Shown piece by piece: positions 50,665 through 63,525 of a stretch of 64,000 nt of DNA. Both the position numbers and the translations under genes were made by a program. Within the stretch, counting starts at the first letter, position 1; each line of letters opens with the position of its first letter. The notes beneath the pieces are model-generated. The model ran no database searches. It was not told the origin of the DNA and saw nothing but the letters and a program-made list of their open reading frames with translations. Origin of the DNA: Pomacea canaliculata (lineage: Eukaryota; Mollusca; Gastropoda; Architaenioglossa; Ampullariidae); the NCBI RefSeq assembly GCF_003073045.1, contig NC_037590.1:21106449-21170448 (forward strand). Direction: 5' to 3'.

Positions 50665-53600
50665 GTAGGTGATCCATTAACTTTGGATTATGCAGTATCT
50701 TAACAGCTAGCACGAAAAATGCTATTGAGTGTTGGATATTTTGAAGACGCAGGCGTTATGATTTTACCGAATTTTCAGATTCATTTTATTTCATTTTGTC
50801 TATTAATATCGCTCACTCGCAGGAAAATTATGTGTGTCGTTGTGGGACTTAAATGAAGACTTTTTAATATTCTTTTAATTCATTTCCTTAATTTTTGTTG
50901 AAGGAAATGTATTATTGTATTGGAGAAACCCTCTGTAAATATATCTGCGATACTCTTTGCCTCTCTGTAGTTTAAAAAAAATAGCCTTCCATATCAATAA
51001 AGATTTTTCTTTCTCGACTGACCCGGTAAAGACTATGACACAAGCTACACCAGCAGTTCTGTCTCATTAACTACCAGTCTACTACTGCTGGTAGTAGTGT
51101 CATAGTTCTTCTATCTACACGTTCATGCAGGTTCGTGTGACTCGACACCGAGGTGATGACCCTTGGTGTCGTCAGCACTTGGTACCCACACGACACCCGA
51201 GAACTGCACATGTGCTTTTTTGATGTTTGCCTAATGGCTGACCTGAAGATCGCCTTTTATTTTTCAAAGCAGAGAGAATTGAAGACTCTTAACTTAAGCA
51301 ACTCGCTAAAGAGGTAGATGGTCTTATTTTGACAATAAGAAAGGGGTTAATTACTTCAAGAAATACTGATTTTGTCATCAGTTTACTTCACACCTGTAGA
51401 ATGCAAGAATGTTCCTTGTTTAAAATAATTCCCACCATGCAGCAGTCATGGCTGTTTTCCGGAAAGCATCTTATCTAGTCTGGAGTGCATCAGACCTTCC
51501 TATGGAGAGAATCGACTGCCCTGGACTGGACCTCGTCTAGAGAACGCTGTTCATCCTAATCCTGTGTCACAAAAACAACAACTCAACCCCCCAACCAGTG
51601 CTATTCGTTGTCCTATTCCCTTTCAATTCTTGGCAATACTCTGATGGATACGTTCATCACCATCCAAACTCTTCTCTTCATCGCTATGCTTTGGTTTTGG
51701 TTGCACTGGAGTTCTGCTGGTCTCGACTTTTGTTCTGGCATTATCTCACTCACCCACCCATTTACATCCCACTGGCTCACTCACCCAGACATCCACCCAT
51801 ACACCCACCCAGCAAGTTCGCTTCACTGCTGAATGGCTCGGTCGAAATCACGCAGTTTCTGGTTACAGGCGCAACTTCATTGATTGATTCTCATGGCCGA
51901 TGCAAACAATATCGAAGAAACAACAAAAGACTTTTGTTTCCCGCAAACAAAACTGTGTTTATGTCTGGTAATCGGCAGAGAGCCAGGCTTTGGGCATTTG
52001 TCAGCGTTTAGCTACAGAATTACATTTTCTATTTGGGAGGAATAAATGGTGCGTGCGCTAACCCTGACTTTATGTGTGACTACATTCTTGTTGAAGCAAC
52101 ACCATTGTCAGGAGACTGTGAAATCCAGGATTAATCAGACGGAGCTTGTTCTTACGCAGACCAAACATTTTATGTAGGCCTCCCTCTTTTTTAAGTCATT
52201 AAATTAATTGCAAGCTGGCTTTGTTAAGGCTATGGTGTTTTAATTTTGTTTTTGTTTTTTTGTTGGGTTTTTTTTTTTGTTTTGTTTTGTTTTTGTTTTT
52301 TTGTCTATTGTACCCTGCTATTGTCGTTTTGTAACGCGTCTGTTGCCAAACTCTTCCTACCTGTTAGGCTCTGCAAAATGTTGGCATTTTTATCCTTTGT
52401 ACCTTTTTCTCTTGGGTTTTATCCTATGCCCCCACACCACCTGATGTTAATTCGTCAAAATGTTCATCCATCTGATATACCAGACCTCTTTCTCTTACTC
52501 TTTCTTCTTATACTGATTCTGCTACTATTCTTTCTTTCTTTCTCTCCTTTCTTTCTTTACATTTAGTCACTGCTGCCCAACTATTCAGATGGGTCCCTCT
52601 GTTCTCCCTGTACAAAAGCAAAACACGACAAAAGCCTCATTTTTTGTCCTGTGAAGTGGTCGTGGCTGTAGGTAGCTCTCACATACCTCACCCCCTGTTG
52701 TCCTCGACTCGTGCCCTCCTTGCTTCGTGCTAGGCCACAGCAGTCACCAGTGGGACACGCCCTGTAACCTCCCAAGTGAAGGGGGCATGCCAGGAGTTCT
52801 TACTGGCGGCCGAGTGGTTCACCAACACAACTGCTTCACGTCTGCAGCAATCTCATTTTAAATTAAAAAAAAAGACCCGGAAGACGGTGCATGACTATAA
52901 TTTAGTTACAGACGTGGTCTGGCATTCCTGTTTGTGAGTTACCCTGGATGTGTTTTCTGGTGTAAGCTATCTTAACTTTTCCTGCAGGTTAGACATGTTT
53001 ACAGAAATATTTTTCCCAATTGCCTTTCAGTGTGACATTGAAGCTGATCGTGTGTTTGCTTTTCGTGCTCCGGAATAGAAGCAAGACATCAGCACTGAAC
53101 AACTAAAGTATTGAGCTGTTTCATGTTCTCGATCAATTGATATGCAAATAAAGGTCATTACCCTGGGGAGGACACCCTTAGCTATGTTGCTCGATGTTTA
53201 CAGCAGAGGTTTTAATGGTCTTAATCTCATTGTTAATCAATAAGCGTTCACCTTAGCTAGTCTGACCCTTGACCCTTTTTCACGATATATAGAGGAAGGT
53301 AACTGCAGTAATGCAGAGAGTCATAATCATCATTAGCTATGAAATATAACATTTTAGTAATGACAGGTAGTGTGTTGTCATTAGGAAGTATTTATTTGTG
53401 AAACAGTAATTCATCATGGAACTTCCAGGATCGAGATGTCATTGTGCAAAGGCAGTGCGATGTTTCACTAAGTAAAAAAGAAAACAATCTTTCATTGGAC
53501 AATAAAGAAAGTCTAATCTATTCATCATTTTCTGGAGACTTTATTTATAATATTTTATGCAATACATGAATTGTTAAATCATGTCAAATACATGATATCA

Positions 53601-56600
53601 TTCTGGCACTGGTCTACACGCAAACTTTGTGTTGTGCCAGTATCCTGAGTCAGTAAGAGAAAAGATTGCCGCGTGAACTTGAACCAGGATAAAGTCCAGT
53701 GACGATTCGACTTTGTCATTACAATTATTTTTCCTTATTAAGCTTTAATTGTAACGGAACTAATATAATGATAGGTGTTTTCAAGCTTCAAAATGACAAC
53801 AACCGGTCAAGTGTTTGTTCAGTTATCTGCAATAGTTGAATCAAATGTTCTTGTATTTCTGAGTCGAGTAAATTGGAGGAAGTGGGAGAGAAGCCGACCC
53901 ACATTATCTCGATTATTAATGATCTGAGTGATCGATAGCACTCGTTCTATTTTCGGGGAGGATTGGCCGTCCTGGATTCAGATCTCATCTCGGACAAGCT
54001 GTTCGTTCTCCCTGCACATGGAGTTGTTTACATGGCTGGCAGCGCGCCACTGATTCCAGTTTGTTTACAGCAGTTTCGCACGGCTGATGTCTTTATATTT
54101 TTTAGTGATTTTCGCGACGGATACGACCTACAGTGATTCGCTTCACTGACTTCGCCCTATAGTCGGTGCTGTGCACAACTAATGCCACACTCGCTGACTT
54201 TCAATGGCTGTGTGCATTCATCGCAGCAACTTCCCGGCGTCGAGCAGAACGGTTGCGTAAACCTCTATTACCTGTCGTTGCCTTGCTTGTCAGAGTTCTT
54301 CCTGATTCAAAAATAACATTCGGTGCCTCATACTCCGCACACAAGCTCTCCCTCCACTTCACTTGTCACTCCGCTCCCATTCATCTGCAATACGTACTAC
54401 CTTTGCTTCTAGTCCTTTTGAAGTGTTCTGTCACGGTTTTTTTTTTTTGTTTTTTTTTTTTTATCACGTCTCCTGAAGGAGAAGGCAGCTTGAAGTTTTA
54501 ACATCAAAGTCTTCTTCCGTGTTCGACAGCTAGTCCTCGCCATTTCGGTTTGCCTTTGACGACGCGTGTGTTGACCTTTGACCTGTAGCCACGATATTGA
54601 ACGTCTCATCAAGGAATCATTGGTCGTTAAACCACGGACGTATAAGTTCGTGGTTGAACGAGTCTGTTTTGACTAATTTTTTTTTTAATTTTTTTTTTTT
54701 AATGTAATGCTTTACCCTGTTAAGATTTTGAAGGGTTCTTTATTGAAATTTTGAAACAGATACAAAGCATGGCAATAGTTACACAAGAAATATCTCCGTC
54801 GATGTCATCCTTCACGCCACTGTCTTTTCTGGTGTCTCTACGATCTTTCTGCCCATCCTGCAGTCATTCTTCGCACAAAGGTTCACACACATTGTGTGTA
54901 GGTGTGCGCGCTCTCGCTGTCGTGTGGGTGTATAGGTGTAAACTTAGTTTATTGGGTTTTTGGAAGAAAGGCGGGTTTTGTTATTTTTCTGCGCCATAGC
55001 TCCCGTTTCCGGGTACAGCTGTTTATTACTTAGCGAAAATTTATGGAATATCACACCCGGGTAGCCGACACTTTGATATACGCCCAGCAAGAACTACTTG
55101 CTGCATAGAGTTACTTCCCCCTGTGTCGCAATTTCTGCAGGTGACCGCGCAGATTGCCTTGACGACGCCTTTCTCCACCCTACACCCGTGTACTCTTTTA
55201 TTTTGTAACAACGGTTATAGTATACACTTTAGAGTTTGTGCCCAAAATTAGATGAATAAATAGGCAAACGGAGTGACTAACAGACTGAAGACAGTTTCAC
55301 CTCACCGCATAGAAGAATACCAACATGCAATACTTTCACTGCGCAGTTCAAAAACAGTTTTATAGTTTTCTAAGATTCTTATATGAGCTCACAATTTAAT
55401 GGGGTGGAAAACGTCGGTCTAAAAATATCAGAGCTGGCTATCAGCAACCAGAGAGAGAACTCAAATGACGGTTTCAAGATAGCGCCAGATAGGAAGGGTG
55501 TAACCAGGATGTGTACCACGTGGTCTCTGACGACAAAATTAGCATATGAATAAATAAAGACCCTCAGCGCATGACTAGCTTTTTGAAAACTGTCGTAACA
55601 GCGATTGATAAGAGGTATAATTATATTGCTCAAACATACCATCACGCCCTACCCAACAGCTCCTCTGGGAGGCGAAGAAAAGCTTTCCAGGAAATACCTT
55701 TCTCGCGACTCGGGTGCCGCAGGTTGGTGTCAGTCTGGACCCCACCCTGTCCCACTGCCACCTTATTATGCCTGTCACAATACTTGTGGCATGAATCAAC
55801 ACTTTCGGTTAAACTAACATAAAGTCACGGACTATTGTGTTTGATTGGTAATGTATTACTCGTGACCAGAATTAGACCTTGTTTATAAAAATAATCAGGG
55901 TGGTGTAACTACAGTTGGTGTACACAGGCAATTCAGAACTGAATAGCATTTTGAACATTTCACCTCACTTCTTTTCATCAAAAAACATATATTGCGACGG
56001 TTGAAGCTAGCATTGTAGCACTTGTGAAAGCTGAATGTCACGTGTTCTTTCTCGCTTTTCAAAAGTTTGAATGCTAACCGACATATTGAAATGAGACTGC
56101 TGAACATGCCGAAACCCACACGTGTTATAATCTGGCTGTACAAAAAGCTTTTCCTAAAAGCCGCATATTTGCTGGCCAACCCCTGACATACATTGTAGAA
56201 GGAAGGACACACATTTTTGTCCTGCCCCTCTCTCTCTCTAATCAATCGTTTTTTTCGCTCGTGAAAGTGTGTGAGAGAAAGAGAGAAAAACCAAAAGCAA
56301 TAAAGAAATTGATATAATGACAGGAAAAGAACGTGTAAAATTCTCATGTATATGAAATTCTCGTAAAGTCTTAAAATAGCCCAAGACGTTTTATTTTTAC
56401 ATAATCTGTATTTGCGATTATCAAACTGTCAAACCACACCGCAGTGGATCCATGCTCACTGAGGCATGACGAGAGTCTTCCTGTCCGTGTCGCGATCGTG
56501 CCTTCGTGATAAGAACATTCTAGTGTGTTCTCTCATGTCAGGCGTCACTTTACAGGTGAGATATTTGGTAAGGACAGGTGATCCCAGTCCAGAGAGACAA

Positions 56601-59600
56601 ATCAGGACCAGACAAGGGCCTGCATGCCCATGCCAGTGGAGTGGGAACCGGGAAAATGTGGCAAGGGGGACAGCCTCCCCCTAAAAGAATGATACGGAGA
56701 ACGAAAGAATTTGAATGTCTTTCACTGTCTGCATAGAGTTTGCCCACGCACCCCAAAGTATCTTCAACTATCCTATAGCCCATCCTACACCACTTCTACA
56801 AGAGTTGATTAGCGAATGTAATCTGCTTCTCTAGAGTGGGGAGCATCACGTGATCGATCCACAGGTAGCTAGTTACCCATGACTTCGGGGTCGTAGGGGT
56901 GCAAAATATTAAAACCCTCTCTTATCTGGGAGCTACCTTTCGTGAGGGTGGAGACATAAAACAGAACTATTCCGTGCGAACAAATCTAGGGCGCCGGTTA
57001 ACCTGCGGCTCGTGTTTCGGGTGGATGTCATGTCCTTCCACGGTCGTTTTTGCACCTTCGCAGGGTCGACGATGTCATTATTTGTTCCTCGGCTACTTTG
57101 CGTGCAAAGATGTCATGTACATATGTACACCAGTCGTACATCTATACAAGTCATCTACCTGTTCATGAAAGCCCAGTAAACTTCAGAGCTCGCGTTTAAT
57201 GACCTCTGATGTGTGCTGGGATACTGCTGTCCTCTGACTTTGTCAAGTCGAACACAAACCACAGCTTGATGGCTTATCGAAATAGTGACAGCGAAGAGGT
57301 TGTGTTTTTAGGCTCGAAACTTGTAATTGCTATCTGAGCAAAATAAAAAGAAGAAATTTAACATTACTGTTCATTCCCATGCTAATTTGTTGTTTATTTT
57401 ATTTAGTTAACGCTGGAAACCCTGACGTCTTGTTAGTACGAACTCAGGCTCACAACAAACCTGTAACGGAATAAATAATTACGATGCAGCTATGTAATGC
57501 CTACTTTAAAAATGGAAGACAATATAAATTCCGATAAGATATTCCTAAAAATAGCTTACTTCCAAAGGGCTTAATTAACGTGGGTTAGACGGTGATGGAT
57601 AATATTGTACACCCTGTATAGAAGTCAACCTACACTACAGGCTACAGGAGACTAAGGTATATAGCTCTGTGTCTCTGACTTCAGTCACTGTGTGTCCCAC
57701 GTGTACACAACTCAAGGACTAAACAGCCCAGAGACTAGGATGGTGGCCACATTCATTGCTGTACTCTCTGATGTCTTTCGCTGTCCATCTGGTGTTATAG
57801 TGAATCCGATCATTGTTCTTGTTTTGTGTTCACAGCAGACGATGAACAGTACATACATCACATTTGCTAATTTCAAAGTCATTTGAGTATTCTGGTCCAA
57901 ACAGATTATACAACCATTTTCTGAATAAATTGTTTACTTGATGTCAGAATTTTGTCCAGCGTAGAGACTTTACTAAAGAAAGTCATTTGTCCCAAACCTC
58001 ATAGCTAGTAGATATCTTATTGTCTTTATACAGACTGTTGACAATAAACCTATCTACAATGTCTGTGTAGGTTTTCACGATTTTTTTCAATAGTATTTTC
58101 TTTTTACGCTTTTTAAGCAAAAAAGTATTGAAAAATAGAAACGAACTTTTTGAGACTACTCAGATGTTCCTTCAAATTAAAGAGTTTTCGGGGTAGGGTT
58201 TTTTTTTTTTTTCTTTCTTTCTTTCGTTGAAGATGTTTTGGACTACCGTGCCCCGAAAAAAAGCCATAAAATAATTTTTCAGGATGCTTGTTATATACGC
58301 CCGACCCCTAAATATAAGCCCTAAAACTGTCAGGCAACGGACGGATTTCATTCGTCAGTAGAAACACAGGACTGAATTATGCAGCAATGATATTAATACA
58401 TAAATACTTGATATCTAAATGCGAGTTATAAAGATGTTCCATAAAAGATAGCATGACTGTATTAAAATAAAATGCAGATTTTGTACTTGGATATAGATTT
58501 TTGTTCATAAAAAAATAAGACACTCCCTGAAAATAAGCCCTAATACCTCTTCTTGGAGCAAAAAGTGTTATGGCCCGGTCATATTTTATGGAAAACACGG
58601 CAGCTATGTGTTATGTCTTACTTTTGAAAGGATGCCTTCCTTTTAAAGATCACGTGACACATGCTTTGTGCTGGTGCAAAATTGTGTATTCACCAACAAT
58701 CTCTAACACATGAATACACAGACGCACATACATGAACCCATGCACGCATACACGGGGAGAGAGGAGGGAGCGAGAAAGGGAGAGTGTGGGGTTACTCAGT
58801 CTTTTGTATAAGCGGCAACGTGCGATTTTGAATTCCAATCCGCACAATTCTTAGGAGCAGCATCTACCTCATGTACAGAAGAAGGATTTAGAGAGCTGTC
58901 TCCTCACCCCAGCAGTAACGGCTTCCAAAAGAATCCAGCGAATTCTATACAACATTTTGCATAATCAGAAAACATATGTGTAGTCATGTACACATGTACG
59001 CACACATGCATATTCAGTCACAACTTCCACACATTAACACACATTTATACACTTGCATTAATACACAGTCACACACACACATGTACACACATTAGCACAC
59101 ATTTACACACAAACTTGCACACATTAATACACAGAGAGACATACACACACAGTCACACAGACATACTAAAATATGCACACATCAATAGATACATACACAT
59201 GCGTTCCAGTATCTAAATATATGAATAATTACAGCATAATTCACGGGTAGTAACGGGCTTGATGCTACATGTCACAATGTCAGACAGGATTAAAGCACAG
59301 TGACGTCACTGTGTGTCGCAGCTCTCGGTGCTTTACAACCGCCACCCATCCTCTGGCCTCGCCCCAGGTTAATGGAATGTTTTGTTGAGGCTTCCGCGAG
59401 GTAACTAGACCTCGCATTGTAGTCGACTAAAAGCACAGCTTGCACACGTTTTTGAAAGACATGATGCAGCTTCAACACACAGACAGAAGGAAGGAAGAAA
59501 GTTACACACATGGGCTAAACTTTCCTGGTCAGCGAATGACTGGCTAACTGTCTGCATGCACGAACAACCACGCGCACACAAATAAACACGAAAGGACTCA

Positions 59601-62600
59601 AAACACATGATGCATGTGCATTCCGTCAAACCAAAGCACGCAGGCAAATACACAAAAAGACACCCCAATCTTTTATCATCAGAGTTTCCGTTGTCATCAC
59701 CGTCTGGTGCTTACTGTTAACATTTCTACTTCTTGAGTCTCAGATATCTTTGTCCAGTCTCTCTATATGCGTCTTCCCTTTTAACCGAGCCTCCCAAAGA
59801 ACAGCAAAAATAAGCATTAATTAATTTCTCGAAACACTGTTAAGATAGTAATGTATTACGACAGCTAAATATTTCATGGCTTCTGTCCTCAGTCTTTACG
59901 AGGAAATGTCACCAGTAATTAATATTTATTCATGTTGGATCTTATTTTAGATGCCGGACAGCGTGATTCCTGTCACTCAGAACATGGGCGACCTTACCTT
60001 CACGTGCCCTGACGGTAACTAGTAATCTCACTTTGTACGATCGCTTAATAACTTGCTTCTTGTGATGTTCCTAATTTTATTAAGGATTTTGATTAATTGC
60101 CATTTATGGGAGGCACACAAACGTATTGACCGTCACTATTTTGATGCTACTTTCATGTCTCTGCTATGTTGCCGTCCTGTGACTACATGTTTTCGATCCT
60201 ATTTTGCATTTAATTTATTTTTGTGTGTCAGTGTAATACATTCGTAAATAACATTTTTGCTTTGATGGAGAATACTTCCTTTCATGAACATATTTGAGTA
60301 TCTCTTTCTTAAGTAATAACCACAGTTTACAGATTGGATACTAAATGAAAAAATATTATTACTCAAAGTGAAGATGCATGAAACTTGTTTTACAGGCTGG
60401 ACCATACAGGCGCCAAACTGTTACCTCATAACGCCCACGCGTAGAGACTTCATGTCTGCGCAGGAGACGTGCAAAAAGTATGGCAACACTAATGTGATGT
60501 AATTCCCCGAAACAGTTAGTTATATTGGGTTGTCGGAAACGTCACGAAGCGTTTTTACAATTTCCTCCATATTTTACTGTATTTTACGTACATCTCCAAA
60601 GGGAAGAACGCGCGTCAAGCTTATGAACAGTTACATAATGTTTAGGGACACAATGTTCTACAAAAACTTCAGTGCCAACGATGGTTCACGAAGTTCCCTG
60701 CTAGTCAATTTCGATCTCAAGAATTCTTCTCGGTTTTGGAGGCTCACTGAGATTGATGGCGTCTGAATAATTGATTGAGTCAAACCCTAAGAACATGACA
60801 CGAGAGATTGCACAAACATCGAACATTCATCATTCAAGTGTTTGCGACCACCTGAATAAGCTGGGATAGGTAAGCAGGCTCGATATCTGGCTTCCTCGTA
60901 AACTCGGTTTCGTTGACGGTGTGTATGAAAGTCTGCTATATGCTCATTAAGCGTGAAGAAAATAATTCTCCTTTTGAAGCCTTATAACCGGTAAGGAAAA
61001 AAAGTGTTGTTTACAACAATTTACGCTCAAACGGTCGTGGTCCCGACATGATGATTCGCTTCAAACTGTATCGAAAGTTGAGATTCCTCAGAGGAAGGTT
61101 TTACTCTCAGTGTGGTGGGCTTTTAAGTGAGGTCCTACCAAGGAACCAAACAATTAATTTGATTGTGGACTGTCCGTAATTTGACAGTTTAAACAAATCT
61201 ATCATCCAGAAACGTCCAGCGCTCGTTAGTCGTACAGGAGTCGTGATCCGTCACGACAGTGTGAGACCACACTAATTTGATCACTCGCTAAAAGCTATTA
61301 GAGCGAAAAAAATGGAAAAAAGATATTGAACAAAACGGGCAATATATCGTTGATTGATCTTTCTTCTTTATGTAAATAAATGCCCTTAAAAAATACAGGA
61401 AAATACGTCATGACTTTTCCGACAACCTAATGGGTTGCTGTTAAAGTCTTTTAATCTGACCAGACATGCAAACCAATATACATGTATACAATAAGTGCAT
61501 ATATTTAGTTATATATATAGAGATACTTGCTATGTTGCGATTGATGTCTTTTCATGCTGAACTGACATCTTCCCTAGTATATATACTTAAATTCTTTCAA
61601 AATTCGACTAGACTTAATTCACCAAATGCTGGTCTATGTTGTGTTTCGTGCTCCATAACGACTGCAGCAGTTTGAGCAAACGACTCAATTTAAATAAAAC
61701 TCGATAGTAAAGAATTTTATTTTATTATATGATTACTTGTTCTGGCAGCAGATGTCGTAAGTTTTTTAAAGTTTATTTAAAGATAAATATGGATCGGCTT
61801 CAAAGAACATGTTTCTAGCGATCATTTTTAATAGAAGATGGGCAAATATCAAATGCATTAGACGAAAAAAAAGTTCATTGTAGTAATGGCTTACCCCTGA
61901 ATGTTTTTCTTGATGTTTGTCAGGTATGGAGCCAACCTTGTGATCCTAGAAGACGAGGTGGAATCACTGAGTGTCAGCAAGCTGGTTCGCCAGACAAGCC
62001 CATCAATCGACACTTTCTGGATCGGGAACATTATGCTTGGTGATTATTGAATCTTCTTGTCAAATATTCACCAGAAAAACATGTTTAACATGAAATGACT
62101 TTGTATCTTACTATCGTTCTTAAAATCTAGATTTTAACGAAAAGGAACAGAGGAAATGTGAATTCACTGCACTGGGAGTTTGGAGGGTGGGGTACATTTT
62201 TGCGAAATATTTTTGACAAAAAAGATTCATTCTAACAGTTGTCCTATTCCTAATTATCTCTGTTAACCTGTACAGACGAACAATGTGTGTGTGGTGGGCT
62301 GTGGGACATCATGCAGCCTGCAGACCTCAACTCTACTTACGTGTCCTCACGTGCGTCCAATGGACGGTGGAGTACGACAGACCCCGACACGAGACTACCT
62401 TTTGTCTGCAAGCTTCCTGCATGCTTAGAAGGTGAACTCACTTTTACTTTTCCCGTTAATTAATCTTCCTCTCCTGTGTGTCAGCAGCGCTGAATACAAA
62501 GATACACATATATAGTTGCATCATTACACTCAGTGAAGTATTCAATCATGCGTCGATATTTTAATATTTAATGTGTTTGTCTGTATGACTTACCTCTCGG

Positions 62601-63525
62601 TTTGTTCCTTGATTTGAACGTAATTATATTCAAGAATGGGTATCGGGTTGACTGCGTTTATTTATATGAAATTGTGCATGTGTACACATGCAATTGCAGA
62701 CAGGCATCTCTGGCGGTGAACATTTTAGTCGGAAATACTTTCATTTTTCTGTTTGTCAATTTGTGTGTAAGTTGTCATGTCCACCAGATCGTGATCATCC
62801 AGATTGTGATAAACATATAAATATATCCAATGATGAAGCCACTGGGTGTTTTTTCCAGGCACATTTCGCTGCCGGACGGGTCCCAGTGTCTGAACGAGGC
62901 CTGGAGTGTGACGGGGTGTATGACTGTCCCGATCAGTCTGATGAAGCGAATTGTGGTGAGTAACCTCCTTTATGACCTACCATGGCAGCGTGGCTTATTA
63001 TCATAAACTGAGAACAGATTTGTGTGACAGAATAAATCCGGTGATATCATTAGCTATGAATGTTTACAGCGCTCTTCTCAACTAAAACCTATATTCGAAT
63101 TGTGCTCGGGGATGTCTTTGTATTGGGCATGCTCGTGCCGGTGTTTGTCTCTTTCCGACTTTAATGTACAAGTAAACATCAGAAAATTGTTTGTACCGGC
63201 TTAGATGTTTATTTTTACTTTGGTGTAAGCGCCGTTATACAATTGTGTTAGGAAAAGCTATCATCGATAGAGTTGTTTCCCTTGTGTGACGTGTGTGCCT
63301 CATCTCCTCAGTGGCAAGAGTCACGCTGTCCGTCATATAAAAAAAGAAACCAACATGGATAAATAATTACTGATAACATTTTCTCTTAAAGAATCAAAGC
63401 CCCAACTGGCGCCATGCTCCAGCTACATGCAGGAACCAAGCGGAAGTCTGAACGTGACGTATGAAGCCAACAGGCCGTGCACGTGGGTCATTGAAGGAGA
63501 CGTTGGACAAACTCTCTCCATAACA
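50620..63525 (+). CDS. Gene B: paralogue of gene A, 5' part (span of 7 exons, runs off the window)
   Basis: Seven exons repeat the first seven of gene A in order: signal peptide, leader end, three CTLD exons, LDLa and first CUB half. Internal exon lengths match at 64, 82, 116 and 156 nt, and phases are the same, so the two genes are duplicates in head-to-head orientation about 14 kb apart. Protein identity is moderate in the lectin part and very high in the CUB exon. The LDLa exon has lost two bases relative to gene A, so as written the gene is frame-shifted and may be a pseudogene unless these are sequence errors. Confidence 0.8.
53935..54060 (+). mobile_element. Degraded SINE copy in gene B intron 1
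   Basis: GGATTCAGATCTCATCTCGG and the following TGTTCGTTCTCCCTGCAC line up with the box-B and body of the SINE at 1573-1889. Confidence 0.5.
58243..58610. mobile_element. Putative MITE with ATAAGCCCTA subterminal motifs
   Basis: The left end has CTACCGTGCCCCGAAAAAAA and AAATATAAGCCC. The right end has GAAAATAAGCCCTA and, reversed, GCCGTGTTTTCCATAAAA. The ends are roughly inverted and the interior is A/T-rich with no coding. Confidence 0.45.
58975..59215. repeat. Cryptic CA-rich repeat
   Basis: Imperfect ACACACAT-type units through 240 bases. The 76-codon frame over it is Thr/His/Ser-rich low complexity. Confidence 0.85.
59951..60014 (+). CDS. Gene B exon 2: leader end and start of mature protein
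   Basis: 64 nt coding MPDSVIPVTQNMGDLTFTC followed by PDG, parallel to gene A exon 2. Acceptor TTTTAG, donor GTAACT. The ATG at its first base is not needed as a start. Confidence 0.78.
60396..60477 (+). CDS. Gene B exon 3: C-type lectin-like domain, part 1
   Basis: 82 nt coding GWTIQAPNCYLITPT, then FMSAQETCKK. It ends in phase 2 at GTATGG. Reading through the donor gives YGNTNVM and a stop, which mimics the start of exon 4. Confidence 0.82.
60525..61430 (+). mobile_element. Mariner transposon, decayed, about 0.9 kb
   Basis: Inverted ends TTGGGTTGTCGGAAACGTC and, reversed on the right, TTAGGTTGTCGGAAAAGTC. Inside, MTREIAQTSNIHHSSVCDHL matches the helix-turn-helix of mariner transposases. 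RPALVSRTGVVIRHDSVRPH matches the catalytic H-D-N-A-R-P-H block, with the usual N-A changed to S-V. Many stops interrupt the frame. It lies in the intron between gene B exons 3 and 4. Confidence 0.82.
61924..62039 (+). CDS. Gene B exon 4: C-type lectin-like domain, part 2
   Basis: 116 nt coding YGANLVILEDEVESLSV and FWIGNIML. The classic G-A-N-L-V-I-L-E-D-E helix is better preserved than in gene A. The preceding intron holds a mariner copy. Confidence 0.85.
62276..62431 (+). CDS. Gene B exon 5: C-type lectin-like domain, part 3
   Basis: 156 nt coding DEQCVCGGLWDIMQPADL and [18 protein letters not shown]. Like gene A it lacks EPN/QPD and WND motifs. Ends LEG into the LDLa exon. Confidence 0.85.
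62432..62858. other. Gene B intron 5
   Basis: Non-coding A/T-rich sequence between the last lectin exon and the LDLa exon; nothing recognised. Confidence 0.6.
62859..62955 (+). pseudogene. Gene B exon 6: LDLa domain with two one-base deletions
   Basis: DNA matches the gene A LDLa exon closely but is 97 nt instead of 99. One base is missing after the TTTCGCTGC codons and another in the AAG of W-K-C-D-G. The first shift leads to an early TGA. The end again reads [16 protein letters not shown], with a good GTGAGT donor. Real loss of function, or assembly errors, would both explain this. Confidence 0.8.
63392..63525 (+). CDS. Gene B exon 7: CUB domain, N-terminal half
   Basis: Codes SKPQLAPCSSYMQEPSGS, then [17 protein letters not shown]. 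It starts five codons earlier than gene A exon 7 and is otherwise nearly identical to it, down to the GTAAGACT donor. The second CUB half lies beyond 64000. Confidence 0.85.

Larger units (their letters stand above)
50665..59950. other. Gene B intron 1, 9.3 kb
   Basis: Contains a degraded SINE (53935-54060), a MITE-like element (58243-58610), a CA-rich block (58975-59215) and T-rich tracts near 52240, 54440 and 54680. No further exon is supported. Confidence 0.6.

Noticed and set aside
52246-52566. Hydrophobic 106-codon frame
   Set aside because: Produced by T-rich and pyrimidine-rich DNA; the F/L-rich content is typical of such tracts.
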